DNA of 64,000 nucleotides from Streptomyces sp. A2-16 (lineage in GTDB: Bacteria; Actinomycetota; Actinomycetes; Streptomycetales; Streptomycetaceae): positions 5,208,001 to 5,272,000 of the forward strand of contig NZ_CP063808.1 in the NCBI RefSeq assembly GCF_018128905.1, given 5' to 3'. Position numbers and translations under genes: made by a program. Numbering within the stretch: position 1 is the first letter of the stretch; the number at the start of each line of letters is the position of its first letter. Under the pieces are notes generated by a model. It was not told the origin of the DNA. It saw only the letters and a list, made by a program, of their open reading frames with translations, and made no database searches. Below are positions 33,243-41,589 of this stretch, piece by piece.

Positions 33243-35237
33243 ATGGCGATCTTCCGTGCCCGGACAAGGGCAGGCGTCGTGACGCGGGCGGCACTGGCGA
33301 TCGGGCTCTCGGTGGCGGCCGTGCCGTCCGCGGCGGCGGCCGTGCCGGACCCGGCGGCCACTCCCACACAGCTGTACGTCGCTCCCTGGGGCAAGGACTC
33401 CTGGCCCGGCACCCTGGACCGCCCCTTCGCGACACCGGCACGCGCACAACAGGCCGTACGCGCCCAGGCCCCGCGGATGACGTCGGACCTGGTGGTGAAC
33501 CTGCGCGGTGGGACGTACCACCTGAAGGCGCCGCTGCGCATGTCGCAGGCCGCGGGGGACTCCGGCCGGGGCGGCCACCGGGTGGTCTACCAGGCGTACG
33601 GCTACGGGACACCGCGGCAGGAGCGGGTGACGATCAGCGGCGGCCGTCAGATCTCCCAGTGGCGGCCGGACCCACGGCTCAAGGGCTTCTGGCGCGCGGA
33701 CGCGGGCGGGCTCGAGACCCGCCAGCTCTACGTCGAGGACCGGCGTGCCACGCGGCTCACCCGCGACGGTGCGGGCTTCCCGGGGACGCTGAAGGCGACC
33801 AGGACCGGTTACGTCACCACCAGTGCCGTCCCCCGTACCTGGCGGAACCCCGGCGACATGGAGTTCGTCTACCGGTCCGGCTATCTCGAGGGCCGCTGCG
33901 GAGTCGCGGGGGTCTCCCCGAGGGGCCGCCAGACCACCGTCACCATGGACCAGCCGTGCTGGGATCTGGCCCAACAGCTCTACGGGGGCACGGAGTTGCT
34001 CCAAGCGCCGACCAGTGTGGAGAACACGCCCAGCTTCGCCCCCAAGCCCGGCAGCTGGTATCTCGACCGCTCCCGGCCCGGACACCATGAGCTGCTCTAC
34101 TTCCCGCGGGCCGGTGAGGACATGCGCCGGGCACAGGTCGTCGCTCCGGAACTGGAGTCCCTGGTCACCGGCACCGGCCGCCCGGGGCGCCCCCTCCACG
34201 ACATCGGCTTCCGCGGCCTGACGTTCGCGTACGCCACCTGGCGGGCGCCGAGCGAACCGGCCGGGTTCGCCTCCGCGTGGAGCATGTATCTGCGGCCGGG
34301 GAAGCGGGACGACGCGCAACTGCTCACGGTGCCCGGCACGGTCGCCTTCCGCACCGCCGAGCGGATCACCTTCGAGGGCAACCGTTTCACCCATCTGGGC
34401 GCCCAGGCCCTGGAGTTCTCCGAGAACAGCTCGTACAACGTCGTCGACGGCAACGTCATCAGCGACGTCTCCGACGGCGGCATCCTGATGGGGGTGGTCC
34501 CGCCCGACCAGAAGGGGACCAACCGCGGAAACCGGATCACCAACAACTGGATCCACCACACCGGCGCGGAGTACCACGCGGCCTCCGGCATCTGGGACAC
34601 GGCGACCCGGGAGACCACCATCGCGCACAACCAGGTCAACGACGTGCCCTACTCCGGCATCCTCTCCGGACCCGGCGACGACCTGCGGGGCATCATGCGC
34701 CGCAACCGCATCCTGGACAACCGCGTCTTCACGACGAACCGGCTCCTCGAGGACGGCGGCGGCATCTATCTGCGCGGCGAACAGGGCACCTCCTTCGCCG
34801 ACGGCGCCGTCATCGGCGGCAACGCGGTCACCGACAGCAAGTACGGCGAGTGGAACGTCGGGATCTACACCGACGACAGCACCAACTGGGTCACCGTGGA
34901 CCGCAACACGGTCTACAACTATGTGGCCTCCATCGGCGGCTGCAGTGAGGAATGGGGCAACCGCCCCGTCCAGAACGTGCGCTACCGCGGCAACTTCTGG
35001 GACGACTCCGTGCCCGAATGGGTCGAACGACGGGAGTTCCCCGGAGCCTGGCCCCCGGCCGACAAGCAGGACCCGGACGGCGGGTGCGGAGAACCCCACG
35101 GCCTCACGTTCACCGACAACACCCTGCTGCCCTCCCGCGACCCCGGCCGGACCTGCGCCGCCAACCCGACCTGCGCCGCCGTCCTGACGAACTCCGGCCC
35201 GCTGCCCTCCTACCGCCACGGCCTGGGCCTGCGATGA
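33243..35237 (+). CDS. secreted right-handed beta-helix protein, possible GH141 glycosidase (664 aa)
   Basis: A Sec signal peptide (about 1-33, cleavage near AAA|VPD) precedes LYVAPWGKDSWPGTLDRPFA, TPARAQQAVRAQ and VVNLRGGTYHLKAPLRM. This is the opening of the parallel beta-helix proteins that include GH141, whose known members are an alpha-L-fucosidase for rhamnogalacturonan II and a xylanase. Repeated short coils rich in Asn/Gly/Asp run from about residue 370 to 590 (ENSSYNVVDGNVISDVSDGG, YSGILSGPGDD). A GGAGGCAG box precedes the ATG. Catalytic residues cannot be assigned by eye, so a polysaccharide lyase is also possible. Confidence 0.82.
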   Translation: MAIFRARTRAGVVTRAALAIGLSVAAVPSAAAAVPDPAATPTQLYVAPWGKDSWPGTLDRPFATPARAQQAVRAQAPRMTSDLVVNLRGGTYHLKAPLRMSQAAGDSGRGGHRVVYQAYGYGTPRQERVTISGGRQISQWRPDPRLKGFWRADAGGLETRQLYVEDRRATRLTRDGAGFPGTLKATRTGYVTTSAVPRTWRNPGDMEFVYRSGYLEGRCGVAGVSPRGRQTTVTMDQPCWDLAQQLYGGTELLQAPTSVENTPSFAPKPGSWYLDRSRPGHHELLYFPRAGEDMRRAQVVAPELESLVTGTGRPGRPLHDIGFRGLTFAYATWRAPSEPAGFASAWSMYLRPGKRDDAQLLTVPGTVAFRTAERITFEGNRFTHLGAQALEFSENSSYNVVDGNVISDVSDGGILMGVVPPDQKGTNRGNRITNNWIHHTGAEYHAASGIWDTATRETTIAHNQVNDVPYSGILSGPGDDLRGIMRRNRILDNRVFTTNRLLEDGGGIYLRGEQGTSFADGAVIGGNAVTDSKYGEWNVGIYTDDSTNWVTVDRNTVYNYVASIGGCSEEWGNRPVQNVRYRGNFWDDSVPEWVERREFPGAWPPADKQDPDGGCGEPHGLTFTDNTLLPSRDPGRTCAANPTCAAVLTNSGPLPSYRHGLGLR

Positions 35238-35299
35238 CGGAAAACCGGGTCGGCGGTTCCCGGACAGGGTGAGCCACGTCGCATCGCGACACACGGACT

Positions 35300-35323
35300 T
35301 GCTATGCAACGAGTTGCATAGCA
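35300..35323. promoter_or_regulatory. PadR-type operator
   Basis: TGCTATGCAAC-GA-GTTGCATAGCA: perfect 11-bp arms around two bases, ending 11 bases before the PadR start. PadR proteins bind ATGCAA/TTGCAT dyads of this kind. Confidence 0.85.
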
Positions 35324-35334
35324 CGATCTTCGGC

Positions 35335-35913
35335 ATGGCGCTCGAACACGCGATCCTGGTGTCGCTCCTGGAGAAGCCCGGGTCAGGCTATGAACTGGCC
35401 CGGCGTTTCGAGCGGTCCATCGGTTACTTCTGGACCGCGACCCATCAGCAGATCTACCGCGTGCTCAAGCGCATGGAGACCGACGGCTGGGTCGACGCCC
35501 GCGATGTCCCGCAGCAAGGGCGTCCGGACAAGAAGGAGTACTCCGTCGCCGACCTGGGCCGCGCCGCGCTGTCCTCGTGGCTGCACGATCCGATCGAGCC
35601 GGAGAGCGTCCGCCACGACCTGGCGGTGAAGATCCGCGGTGCCGCCTTCGACGACCCGGCGGGGCTGATCCAGGAGGTGGAGCGTCATCGCCGGGCGCAC
35701 CGCGACCGGCTCGCGCACTACCTCGCGGGCCAGGAGCGGGATTTCACCGGCCCCGAGGCGGACAGCGCGGCAGCACCGGACGCGCCGCCCGACGCGGAAA
35801 CAGAACTCCAGCACGTCGTCCTGCGCGGCGGCATCGCCTACGAGCGGATGATGATCGGCTGGCTGGACGACGTGCTCGCCACGCTGGCCCGCTTCGGCCC
35901 TGCCGCCCTCTGA
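35335..35913 (+). CDS. PadR-family regulator (192 aa)
   Basis: N-terminal PadR winged helix (LEHAILVSLLEKPGSGYELA, HQQIYRVLKRMETDGWVD, EYSVADLGRAALSSWL) and a C-terminal helical dimerisation domain (about 95-190). The ATG at 35335 begins exactly at the first helix; a GTG at 35269 would place the operator inside the gene. A ribosome-binding site is poor, so it may be weakly translated or leaderless. It precedes the acyl-CoA dehydrogenase by 66 bases and likely represses both. Confidence 0.86.
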   Translation: MALEHAILVSLLEKPGSGYELARRFERSIGYFWTATHQQIYRVLKRMETDGWVDARDVPQQGRPDKKEYSVADLGRAALSSWLHDPIEPESVRHDLAVKIRGAAFDDPAGLIQEVERHRRAHRDRLAHYLAGQERDFTGPEADSAAAPDAPPDAETELQHVVLRGGIAYERMMIGWLDDVLATLARFGPAAL

Positions 35914-35979
35914 CCCCTCCGAGGTCTCCGGACCGCTCCGTCATCCCACCGTCCTCCACCACCCCAAAGGGCCCTCACC

Positions 35980-37704
35980 ATGGCTGACCAGCTCCTCTTC
36001 AACCCGCGCACGTACGACCCCGCGCACTTCGATCCCGAGACGCGCCGCCTGCTGCGGGCCACCGTCGACTGGTTCGAGGAGCGCGGGAAGCGGCAGTTGA
36101 TCGAGGACTACCGCACGCGCGCGTGGCTCGGTGACTTCCTCGCCTTCGCCGCGAAGGAGAACCTGTTCGCCACCTTCCTGACGCCGTCGTCCAGCGCCGG
36201 GGAGGGGGAGCCGGACAAGCGGTGGGACACCGCCCGCATCGCCGCGCTCAACGAGATCCTCGGCTTCTACGGCCTGGACTACTGGTACGCCTGGCAGGTC
36301 ACCATCCTCGGCCTCGGCCCGGTGTGGCAGAGCGACAACGCCGACGCCCGCGAGCGCGCCGCCCAACTCCTCGCCCAGGGTGAGGTGTTCGCCTTCGGTC
36401 TGTCCGAGAGGACCCACGGCGCCGACATCTACTCCACCGACATGCTGCTGGAGCCCGACGGCGAAGGCGGCTTCCGTGCCACCGGCTCCAAGTACTACAT
36501 AGGCAACGGCAATGCCGCCGGGCTCGTCTCCGTCTTCGGCCGCCGCGCCGATGTCGAGGGCCCCGACGGTTACGTGTTCTTCGCCGCCGACAGCCGTCAC
36601 CCCGCCTACCACCTGGTCAAGAACGTCGTCGACTCGTCCAAGTTCGTCAGCGAGTTCCGCCTGGAGGACTACCCCGTCCGCGCCGAGGACGTCCTGCACA
36701 CCGGCCGCGCCGCGTTCGACGCCGCTCTCAACACCGTCAACGTCGGCAAGTTCAACCTGTGCACCGCCTCGATCGGCATCTGCGAGCACGCCATGTACGA
36801 GGCCGTCACCCACGCCCACAACCGCGTCCTGTACGGCCGTCCCGTCACCGCCTTCCCGCACGTGCGGCGCGAGCTGACCGACGCCTACGTCAGGCTCGTC
36901 GGGATGAAGCTGTTCAGCGACCGCGCCGTGGACTACTTCCGCTGCGCCGGTCCCGACGACCGCCGCTACCTGCTCTTCAACCCGATGACGAAGATGAAGG
37001 TGACCACGGAGGGCGAGAAGGTCATCGACCTGATGTGGGACGTCATCGCCGCCAAGGGCTTCGAGAAGGACAACTACTTCGCCCAGGCCGCCGTGGAGAT
37101 CCGCGGTCTGCCGAAGCTGGAGGGCACGGTCCACGTCAACCTGGCGCTGATCCTGAAGTTCATGCGCAGCCACCTCCTCGACCCGGCCGACTACCCCGAC
37201 GTGCCGACCCGCCTCGACGCCGCCGACGACACCTTCCTGTTCCGGCAGGGACCCGCCCGTGGCCTCGGCTCGGTGCGCTTCCACGACTGGCGGCCCGCCT
37301 TCGAGGCGTACGCGCACCTGCCCAACGTCGGCCGGCTGCGCGAACAGGCCGACGCGCTCTGCGAGTTCGTCGCCACCGCGGCCCCCGACGCGGAACAGAG
37401 CCGCGACCTCGACCTCCTCCTCGCCGTCGGCCAGCTCTTCGCCCTCGTCGTCCACGCACAGCTCGTCCTGGAGCAGGCCCGTCTCACCGGGCTCGACGAG
37501 GACGTACTCGACGAACTGTTCGCCGTCCTCGTACGGGACTTCTCCGCTCACGCCGTCGAACTGCACGGCAAGGACTCGGCCACCCCGCAGCAGCAGGAGT
37601 GGGCGCTGGACGCGGTCCGACGGCCGGTCGTCGACCCGGCACGCACCGAGCGGGTCTGGCAGCAGGTCGAGGCACTGTCCGGCACGTACGAGATGGCCCC
37701 GTAG
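35980..37704 (+). CDS. acyl-CoA dehydrogenase (574 aa)
   Basis: FAD-dependent acyl-CoA dehydrogenase fold: N-terminal helical domain (FNPRTYDPAHFDPETRRLLR), a middle beta domain with VFAFGLSERTHGADIYST near residue 133 and YYIGNGNAAGLVSVFGRRA, and a C-terminal helical domain with CEHAMYEAVTHAHNRVLYGR near 264. About 180 residues longer than classical members owing to an extended C-terminus, like a group of actinobacterial enzymes of unknown acyl substrate. The PadR gene just upstream suggests induction by an acid, possibly aromatic. Confidence 0.86.
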   Translation: MADQLLFNPRTYDPAHFDPETRRLLRATVDWFEERGKRQLIEDYRTRAWLGDFLAFAAKENLFATFLTPSSSAGEGEPDKRWDTARIAALNEILGFYGLDYWYAWQVTILGLGPVWQSDNADARERAAQLLAQGEVFAFGLSERTHGADIYSTDMLLEPDGEGGFRATGSKYYIGNGNAAGLVSVFGRRADVEGPDGYVFFAADSRHPAYHLVKNVVDSSKFVSEFRLEDYPVRAEDVLHTGRAAFDAALNTVNVGKFNLCTASIGICEHAMYEAVTHAHNRVLYGRPVTAFPHVRRELTDAYVRLVGMKLFSDRAVDYFRCAGPDDRRYLLFNPMTKMKVTTEGEKVIDLMWDVIAAKGFEKDNYFAQAAVEIRGLPKLEGTVHVNLALILKFMRSHLLDPADYPDVPTRLDAADDTFLFRQGPARGLGSVRFHDWRPAFEAYAHLPNVGRLREQADALCEFVATAAPDAEQSRDLDLLLAVGQLFALVVHAQLVLEQARLTGLDEDVLDELFAVLVRDFSAHAVELHGKDSATPQQQEWALDAVRRPVVDPARTERVWQQVEALSGTYEMAP

Positions 37705-37805
37705 GCACGCCCCGTCGTATCCCTCACCGATGATGGCCGAGCAACGGCCCGGCCACCATCACCGGCGGAAATGTTGGCACCCGCCGGCGCCGTCCGCCGC
37801 CCCGC

Positions 37806-38357
37806 CTAAGCCTCCCGGTCGCCCCGAGGCCCGGCCGGAGGCCGCAGACCGAGCCACTGCTCGGCGTCCCAGGCATGGAACCGCTCCACCTCGGTGAACC
37901 CCAGCTTCGCGGCGAGGCGCATCGAGGCGGTGTTGGCGGTCTGGGTGGCGAGCACCACCGGCTCGCCGGGAAGAACGCCGTCGAACCAGTCGAGTGCCGC
38001 AGCGCACGCCTCGGTGGCGTACCCGGATCCCCACGCCTGCGGCAGGAAGAGATAGCCGAGGTCGACCTTCCCCTTGGCAGCCGGGCGACTGTGCCCGGTG
38101 GCCCTCCTGAGCAGGATCTGACCGACCATCACCCCGTCCAGCTCGACGACGAGACTTCCGGACCAGCGCTCAGGCACCTCCGGCAACACGCGCTCGAGCT
38201 CGTCTCGCGGGCGGGGGCCGCCGAGGTAGGTGTGCACCTCCGGTGAGGCGAGCAGGTCGATGAACCTGTCACGGTCACGCGCCTCCGGCTCACGGAGCAC
38301 GAGTCTTTCGGTCGATATCGGCGCAGGCGGCCAGGCGATGGGACCCAGATCTTCCAT
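37806..38357 (-). CDS. GNAT acetyltransferase, RimJ/RimL type (183 aa)
   Basis: Typical RimL-like start TERLVLREPEARDRDRFIDL, an acetyl-CoA loop LPQAWGSGYATEACAAALDW near residue 129 (Q/R-x-x-G-x-G/A) and ATQTANTASMRLAAKLGFTE near 154. It transfers acetyl groups to N-termini or small amines. It stands alone, 49 bases before the operon end at 38406, in the same orientation. Confidence 0.88.
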   Translation of the reverse strand: MEDLGPIAWPPAPISTERLVLREPEARDRDRFIDLLASPEVHTYLGGPRPRDELERVLPEVPERWSGSLVVELDGVMVGQILLRRATGHSRPAAKGKVDLGYLFLPQAWGSGYATEACAAALDWFDGVLPGEPVVLATQTANTASMRLAAKLGFTEVERFHAWDAEQWLGLRPPAGPRGDREA

Positions 38358-38405
38358 CAGCGCACGCTAACAGCCCAAGTCCCGCCCCGAGGTGGGCACT
38401 TCCCC

Positions 38406-38795
38406 TCAGAACATGGTGTTGTCGTTGCGGGAGGCCGACGGGATCACCTGGAGGACATCCCAGTGCTCGACGATTTTGCCGTCCGCATCGAAGCGGAAGA
38501 TGTCGATGCCTGCGTACTCCTCGTCGGGCCAGATCTGATGGCAGTGGAGGACGACGTGGTCGCCCTCGGCGAAGGCGCGCTTGAACTCGACGCGTTTGCC
38601 GGGGTATTCCTCGGCCATGCGGACGAAGTAGTCGATGAACGCCTGCTTGCCGTCGGCGACGTGCGGGTTGTGCTGGATGTAGGTGTCGCCGGCGTAGCGG
38701 TCGATGGCTTCGGCCGGGCGGCACTGGTTGAACATCAGGTCGTAGAACGCCTGGGCCGTGGCTTTGTTCCGTTCGAGATCACTCACAGTGGTCAC
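38406..38795 (-). CDS. NTF2-like (SnoaL-type) protein, last gene of the macrodomain-sirtuin operon (129 aa)
   Basis: A single NTF2/SnoaL cone: AQAFYDLMFNQCRPAEAIDR, YIQHNPHVADGKQAFIDYFV, and the closing strand IDIFRFDADGKIVEHWDVLQ. The GTG start lies 17 bases inside the end of the sirtuin gene, so translation is coupled. Family members bind or isomerise small polyketide-like ligands or act as dimeric scaffolds. It resembles each half of the two-domain protein at 40692, especially at the C-terminus (GKIVEHWDV in both). Function in the ADP-ribose operon is unknown. Confidence 0.86.
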   Translation of the reverse strand: MTTVSDLERNKATAQAFYDLMFNQCRPAEAIDRYAGDTYIQHNPHVADGKQAFIDYFVRMAEEYPGKRVEFKRAFAEGDHVVLHCHQIWPDEEYAGIDIFRFDADGKIVEHWDVLQVIPSASRNDNTMF

Positions 38796-39672
38796 CGTAG
38801 GTCGAGAGGGTGGACGAGGGACGGTTGAGCGCGCTGATCAGGTGATCGGCGCGAGCCGCGACCGCGAGGGCGCGGCCGGTGAGGGCGTCGGGGACTTCGG
38901 GGTGGTCAGGGTTGACGCGGACCAGGCGGGCTCCGGGGAGGCGGCGGGTGAGGTGTTCGCCGGGGCGTCGGATGACGCCGGGGGTGTTGAAGCCCGCTCC
39001 GAATTCCAGGACGAGGAGCCGGTCCCCCGCGGGGAGGGTGTTCAGCCAGTCCTGGAGGCGTCCGGCCGCCGGGAGGTAGGCGTCGTCGACGAACTCGGGG
39101 CCGATGCGGACGTTGATCTCGACGTCCCCGCCGCAGTTCGGGCAGCGCGGCAGGGCTCCCGGGTCGGTGATCAGGCCGCTGGTCGGGTCGTAGGCCCTCA
39201 GCAGTTCCTCGACCAGTGGCTCGGTGCTCCACGTCCGGCGTGTGCACGGGGTGGTGCACTGGTAGCGGCCGTAGTCTCCCTGGGGCGTGAAGATCCGCTC
39301 CGGGTCGAAGGCGTTGCGGACGAACAGGGCGTCGACGTTGGACGTCATCACCCAGGTGTCCTTGTCCTTCACCAGGGCGTGCAGGTCCTGGTAGAGGGGG
39401 TTGGGTCGCGGGTCGTAGCGGACATCCGCGATATGCACCGCCCAGTAGCCCCACATCAGTTCGGGCGGCAGCGGGACGCCGACCATGTAGCGCGAGCGCA
39501 GGCCGAGTCGGTGCAGGGCCGGGAAGAGTTCCTGGAAGCGGACGGTGTCGCCGTAGTCGTATCCGGCCGCCGCCGTCAGGCCCGCCCCGGCGGTCACCAG
39601 GACATGGTCACTCTCGTCGAGCCAGGCCCGGACGGTGTCGGTGTCGTCCGTTGCCGACCGCTTGTCGCTCAT
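38779..39672 (-). CDS. class M sirtuin (SirTM), probable protein ADP-ribosyltransferase (297 aa)
   Basis: The NAD-binding loop is VTAGAGLTAAAGYDYGD (residues 26-42). The catalytic region is MTSNVDALF, with N112 and D114, then TPQGDYGRYQC, where Q131 stands in place of the catalytic His of classical deacetylase sirtuins. That His-to-Gln change with an Asn 19 residues earlier is characteristic of SirTM enzymes, which ADP-ribosylate proteins rather than deacetylate. A zinc site is seen as C139, C143, C177 and C180. It follows the macrodomain gene by seven bases and overlaps the next gene. The target is unknown: no GcvH-like or lipoate ligase gene is in the operon, unlike pathogen versions. Confidence 0.88.
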   Translation of the reverse strand: MSDKRSATDDTDTVRAWLDESDHVLVTAGAGLTAAAGYDYGDTVRFQELFPALHRLGLRSRYMVGVPLPPELMWGYWAVHIADVRYDPRPNPLYQDLHALVKDKDTWVMTSNVDALFVRNAFDPERIFTPQGDYGRYQCTTPCTRRTWSTEPLVEELLRAYDPTSGLITDPGALPRCPNCGGDVEINVRIGPEFVDDAYLPAAGRLQDWLNTLPAGDRLLVLEFGAGFNTPGVIRRPGEHLTRRLPGARLVRVNPDHPEVPDALTGRALAVAARADHLISALNRPSSTLSTYGDHCE

Positions 39673-39679
39673 GGGTGGG

Positions 39680-40606
39680 TCACCTTTCCCCGGTCAGGGC
39701 TTGTTCGTAGACGGCGAGATCGGAGCGGGCCCAGACGTCGAAGACGACTCGGTCCAGCCGGCCGGGGTGCGACGCCATCCAGTCGGCGACCGTCGCCAGG
39801 GCAATGCGCGCGGCCGGAAGCTTGGGGAAGCCGAAGACACCCGTCGAGAGGGAGCAGAACGCCACGCTGCGCACGTCCCCGGTATCGGCGGCCACGTCCA
39901 GGCACGACCGGTAGGCCTGTGCCAGCAGGCGTTCGTGCTCTGTGGTGAGCGCGCCGTCGACCACGGGGCCGACGGTGTGCAGGACCATTCGGGCCGGGAG
40001 CTGGTAGCCGCGGGTGATCTTCGCGGCGCCGGTCCGCTCGGCTCCTCGCTGCAGCGCCATGATCGTGGCGCAGTCGTCCCTCAGCCGGGGCCCGGCCGCG
40101 CTGTGCAGGGCGTTGTCGATGCAGGAGTGCAGGGGCCGGAAGCACCCCAGCAGCCGGCTGTTGGCGGCGTTGACCACGGCGTCGGCGGCGAGCGTGGTCA
40201 TGTCTCCCTGCCACAGCACGGTCGAGTGGGCGGCCGCGTAGCCGGTGGACGGGTGGGTCTCGGCGATCGTGGCCAGGGCGGCCGCGTCCACGATGCCGCG
40301 CGTCTCGCGTTCCCCGCCCAGGAGCGCGTCGAGCGCTACGTCCACGCCCTCGGGGCGCGGGCCCGGCGCTCGCAGGTTGAGCGCGACCCGCAGTGCTCGG
40401 CGTGTCTGGCGAGCTGTCAGATTAGCCGCGCTGTCCGGCGTCACGCCCAGGTCGTCTACGGCGCGCTCGCGCAGCAGCGCGGTCAGAGCGGTCCGTGCCG
40501 CTTCGTCCTGCTGCCGCGGTCCGGCCGGCCGTGCCGACGGTACGAACGGCTGGTTCAGGGCGATGGCGGTGCGGTAGTCGTCGAGATCCAGGGGGGATGC
40601 GGCCAT
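39680..40606 (-). CDS. macrodomain protein ADP-ribose hydrolase, zinc-type (308 aa)
   Basis: A helical N-terminal region (about 1-125) precedes a macrodomain starting LWQGDMTTLAADAVVNAANS (131-150). LGCFRPLHSCIDNALH supplies C155, H160 and C162, the zinc-binding pattern of macrodomains linked to SirTM, and LHTVGPVV closes the ligand pocket. These enzymes remove ADP-ribose placed by the partner sirtuin. The ATG at 40606 has GAGGAAACC upstream; a longer in-frame start at 40660 is weaker. Its stop is seven bases from the sirtuin start, so the two are one operon. Confidence 0.88.
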   Translation of the reverse strand: MAASPLDLDDYRTAIALNQPFVPSARPAGPRQQDEAARTALTALLRERAVDDLGVTPDSAANLTARQTRRALRVALNLRAPGPRPEGVDVALDALLGGERETRGIVDAAALATIAETHPSTGYAAAHSTVLWQGDMTTLAADAVVNAANSRLLGCFRPLHSCIDNALHSAAGPRLRDDCATIMALQRGAERTGAAKITRGYQLPARMVLHTVGPVVDGALTTEHERLLAQAYRSCLDVAADTGDVRSVAFCSLSTGVFGFPKLPAARIALATVADWMASHPGRLDRVVFDVWARSDLAVYEQALTGER

Positions 40607-40691
40607 GGTTTCCTCGGTCGGCGTACGGCGGGCACGCGGCCCTTCGCTTCCCCCGTGCACGGGCCCTGAGGGAGGCGAAGGAAGTGCGGGC

Positions 40692-41456
40692 TCAGAACAG
40701 GCCGTTGGCGTGCGGCAGTTCCGCGGGGACGGGGGTGATGACGTCCCAGTGTTCGACGATCTTGCCGTCGACGACGCGGAAAAGGTCGTAGTACGCCACG
40801 GGCACTCCGAAGTCGCCCTCGGACTGCAGCAGTACGAACTCGCCCTCGGCGATCGTCCTGTGCACCTTCTTGTAGACCAGGTTCTTCCCCTGCTCGGCCC
40901 ATGACGCCGCGGCGGCGCCGAACCCGTCGAGACCGTCGGCCGCCTCCGGGTTGTGCTGGTGGTACGTCTCGGTGGAGATGTAGTCGGTGAGCACCGAGTA
41001 GTCCGCGCCGACGAGTACCTTCTCGGCGAACTCGGTCACCAGGGCGCGGTTGGCCGCCGTCCTGTGCGGTTCCGTGACCTCGGCCGGGCCGTCGGTCTGC
41101 GCACGGCCCGAGACCGTCTCGCTGACCTGCGGAGTCAGGGCGTCCCAGTGCTCGGCCAGCTTGCCGTCCGCGTCGACCCGGAAGATGTCGAAAGCGACCA
41201 GCGGCACGGGCCCGAAGCCGTGGTAGGTGCCGTGGAGGGCGACCAGGTCGCCGTCGGCGATCACCCGCGCACCCTCGTAGTGGAAGTCCTCCCCCAACGA
41301 GGCGACCAGCTGACGCAGCGCCTCGGGGCCGTCGGCGGCGAGCGCGCTGTGCTGGGTGTATCCGGGGGCCGTCCAGCGGTCCACGGCCGAGGGGTCCTTG
41401 GCGCCGAACAGTTCGGCCGCCGCCTGTACGACGGTCTCCTTCACGGTGGTGCTCAT
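40692..41456 (-). CDS. two-domain NTF2-like (SnoaL-type) protein (254 aa)
   Basis: Two tandem NTF2-like cones: the first about 1-125 (DRWTAPGYTQHSALAADGPE, FDIFRVDADGKLAEHWDALT), the second about 130-254 (YHQHNPEAADGLDGF, YDLFRVVDGKIVEHWDVITP). An internal duplication is evident. AAGGAGCAGAGCC precedes the ATG. It lies 85 bases upstream of the macrodomain gene in the same direction, so it may be the first gene of the operon. It is divergent from an AraC regulator. Confidence 0.88.
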   Translation of the reverse strand: MSTTVKETVVQAAAELFGAKDPSAVDRWTAPGYTQHSALAADGPEALRQLVASLGEDFHYEGARVIADGDLVALHGTYHGFGPVPLVAFDIFRVDADGKLAEHWDALTPQVSETVSGRAQTDGPAEVTEPHRTAANRALVTEFAEKVLVGADYSVLTDYISTETYHQHNPEAADGLDGFGAAAASWAEQGKNLVYKKVHRTIAEGEFVLLQSEGDFGVPVAYYDLFRVVDGKIVEHWDVITPVPAELPHANGLF

Positions 41457-41589
41457 GGCTCTGCTCCTTGGGTCGATGAGGGTCCGGCGGCGATGTCCTC
41501 TTTCGGACTTCCGGAGGTCGCCCTGACCGGCTGCACCACCAAGTCTCTTGTGCTGACCGGCAGGCGAGTGGGTACACTGCGGACTGGTT

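Noticed and set aside
35941..37566. 541-residue frame opposite the acyl-CoA dehydrogenase
   Set aside because: Val/Glu/Gly-rich low-complexity translation typical of the antisense of a GC-rich gene.
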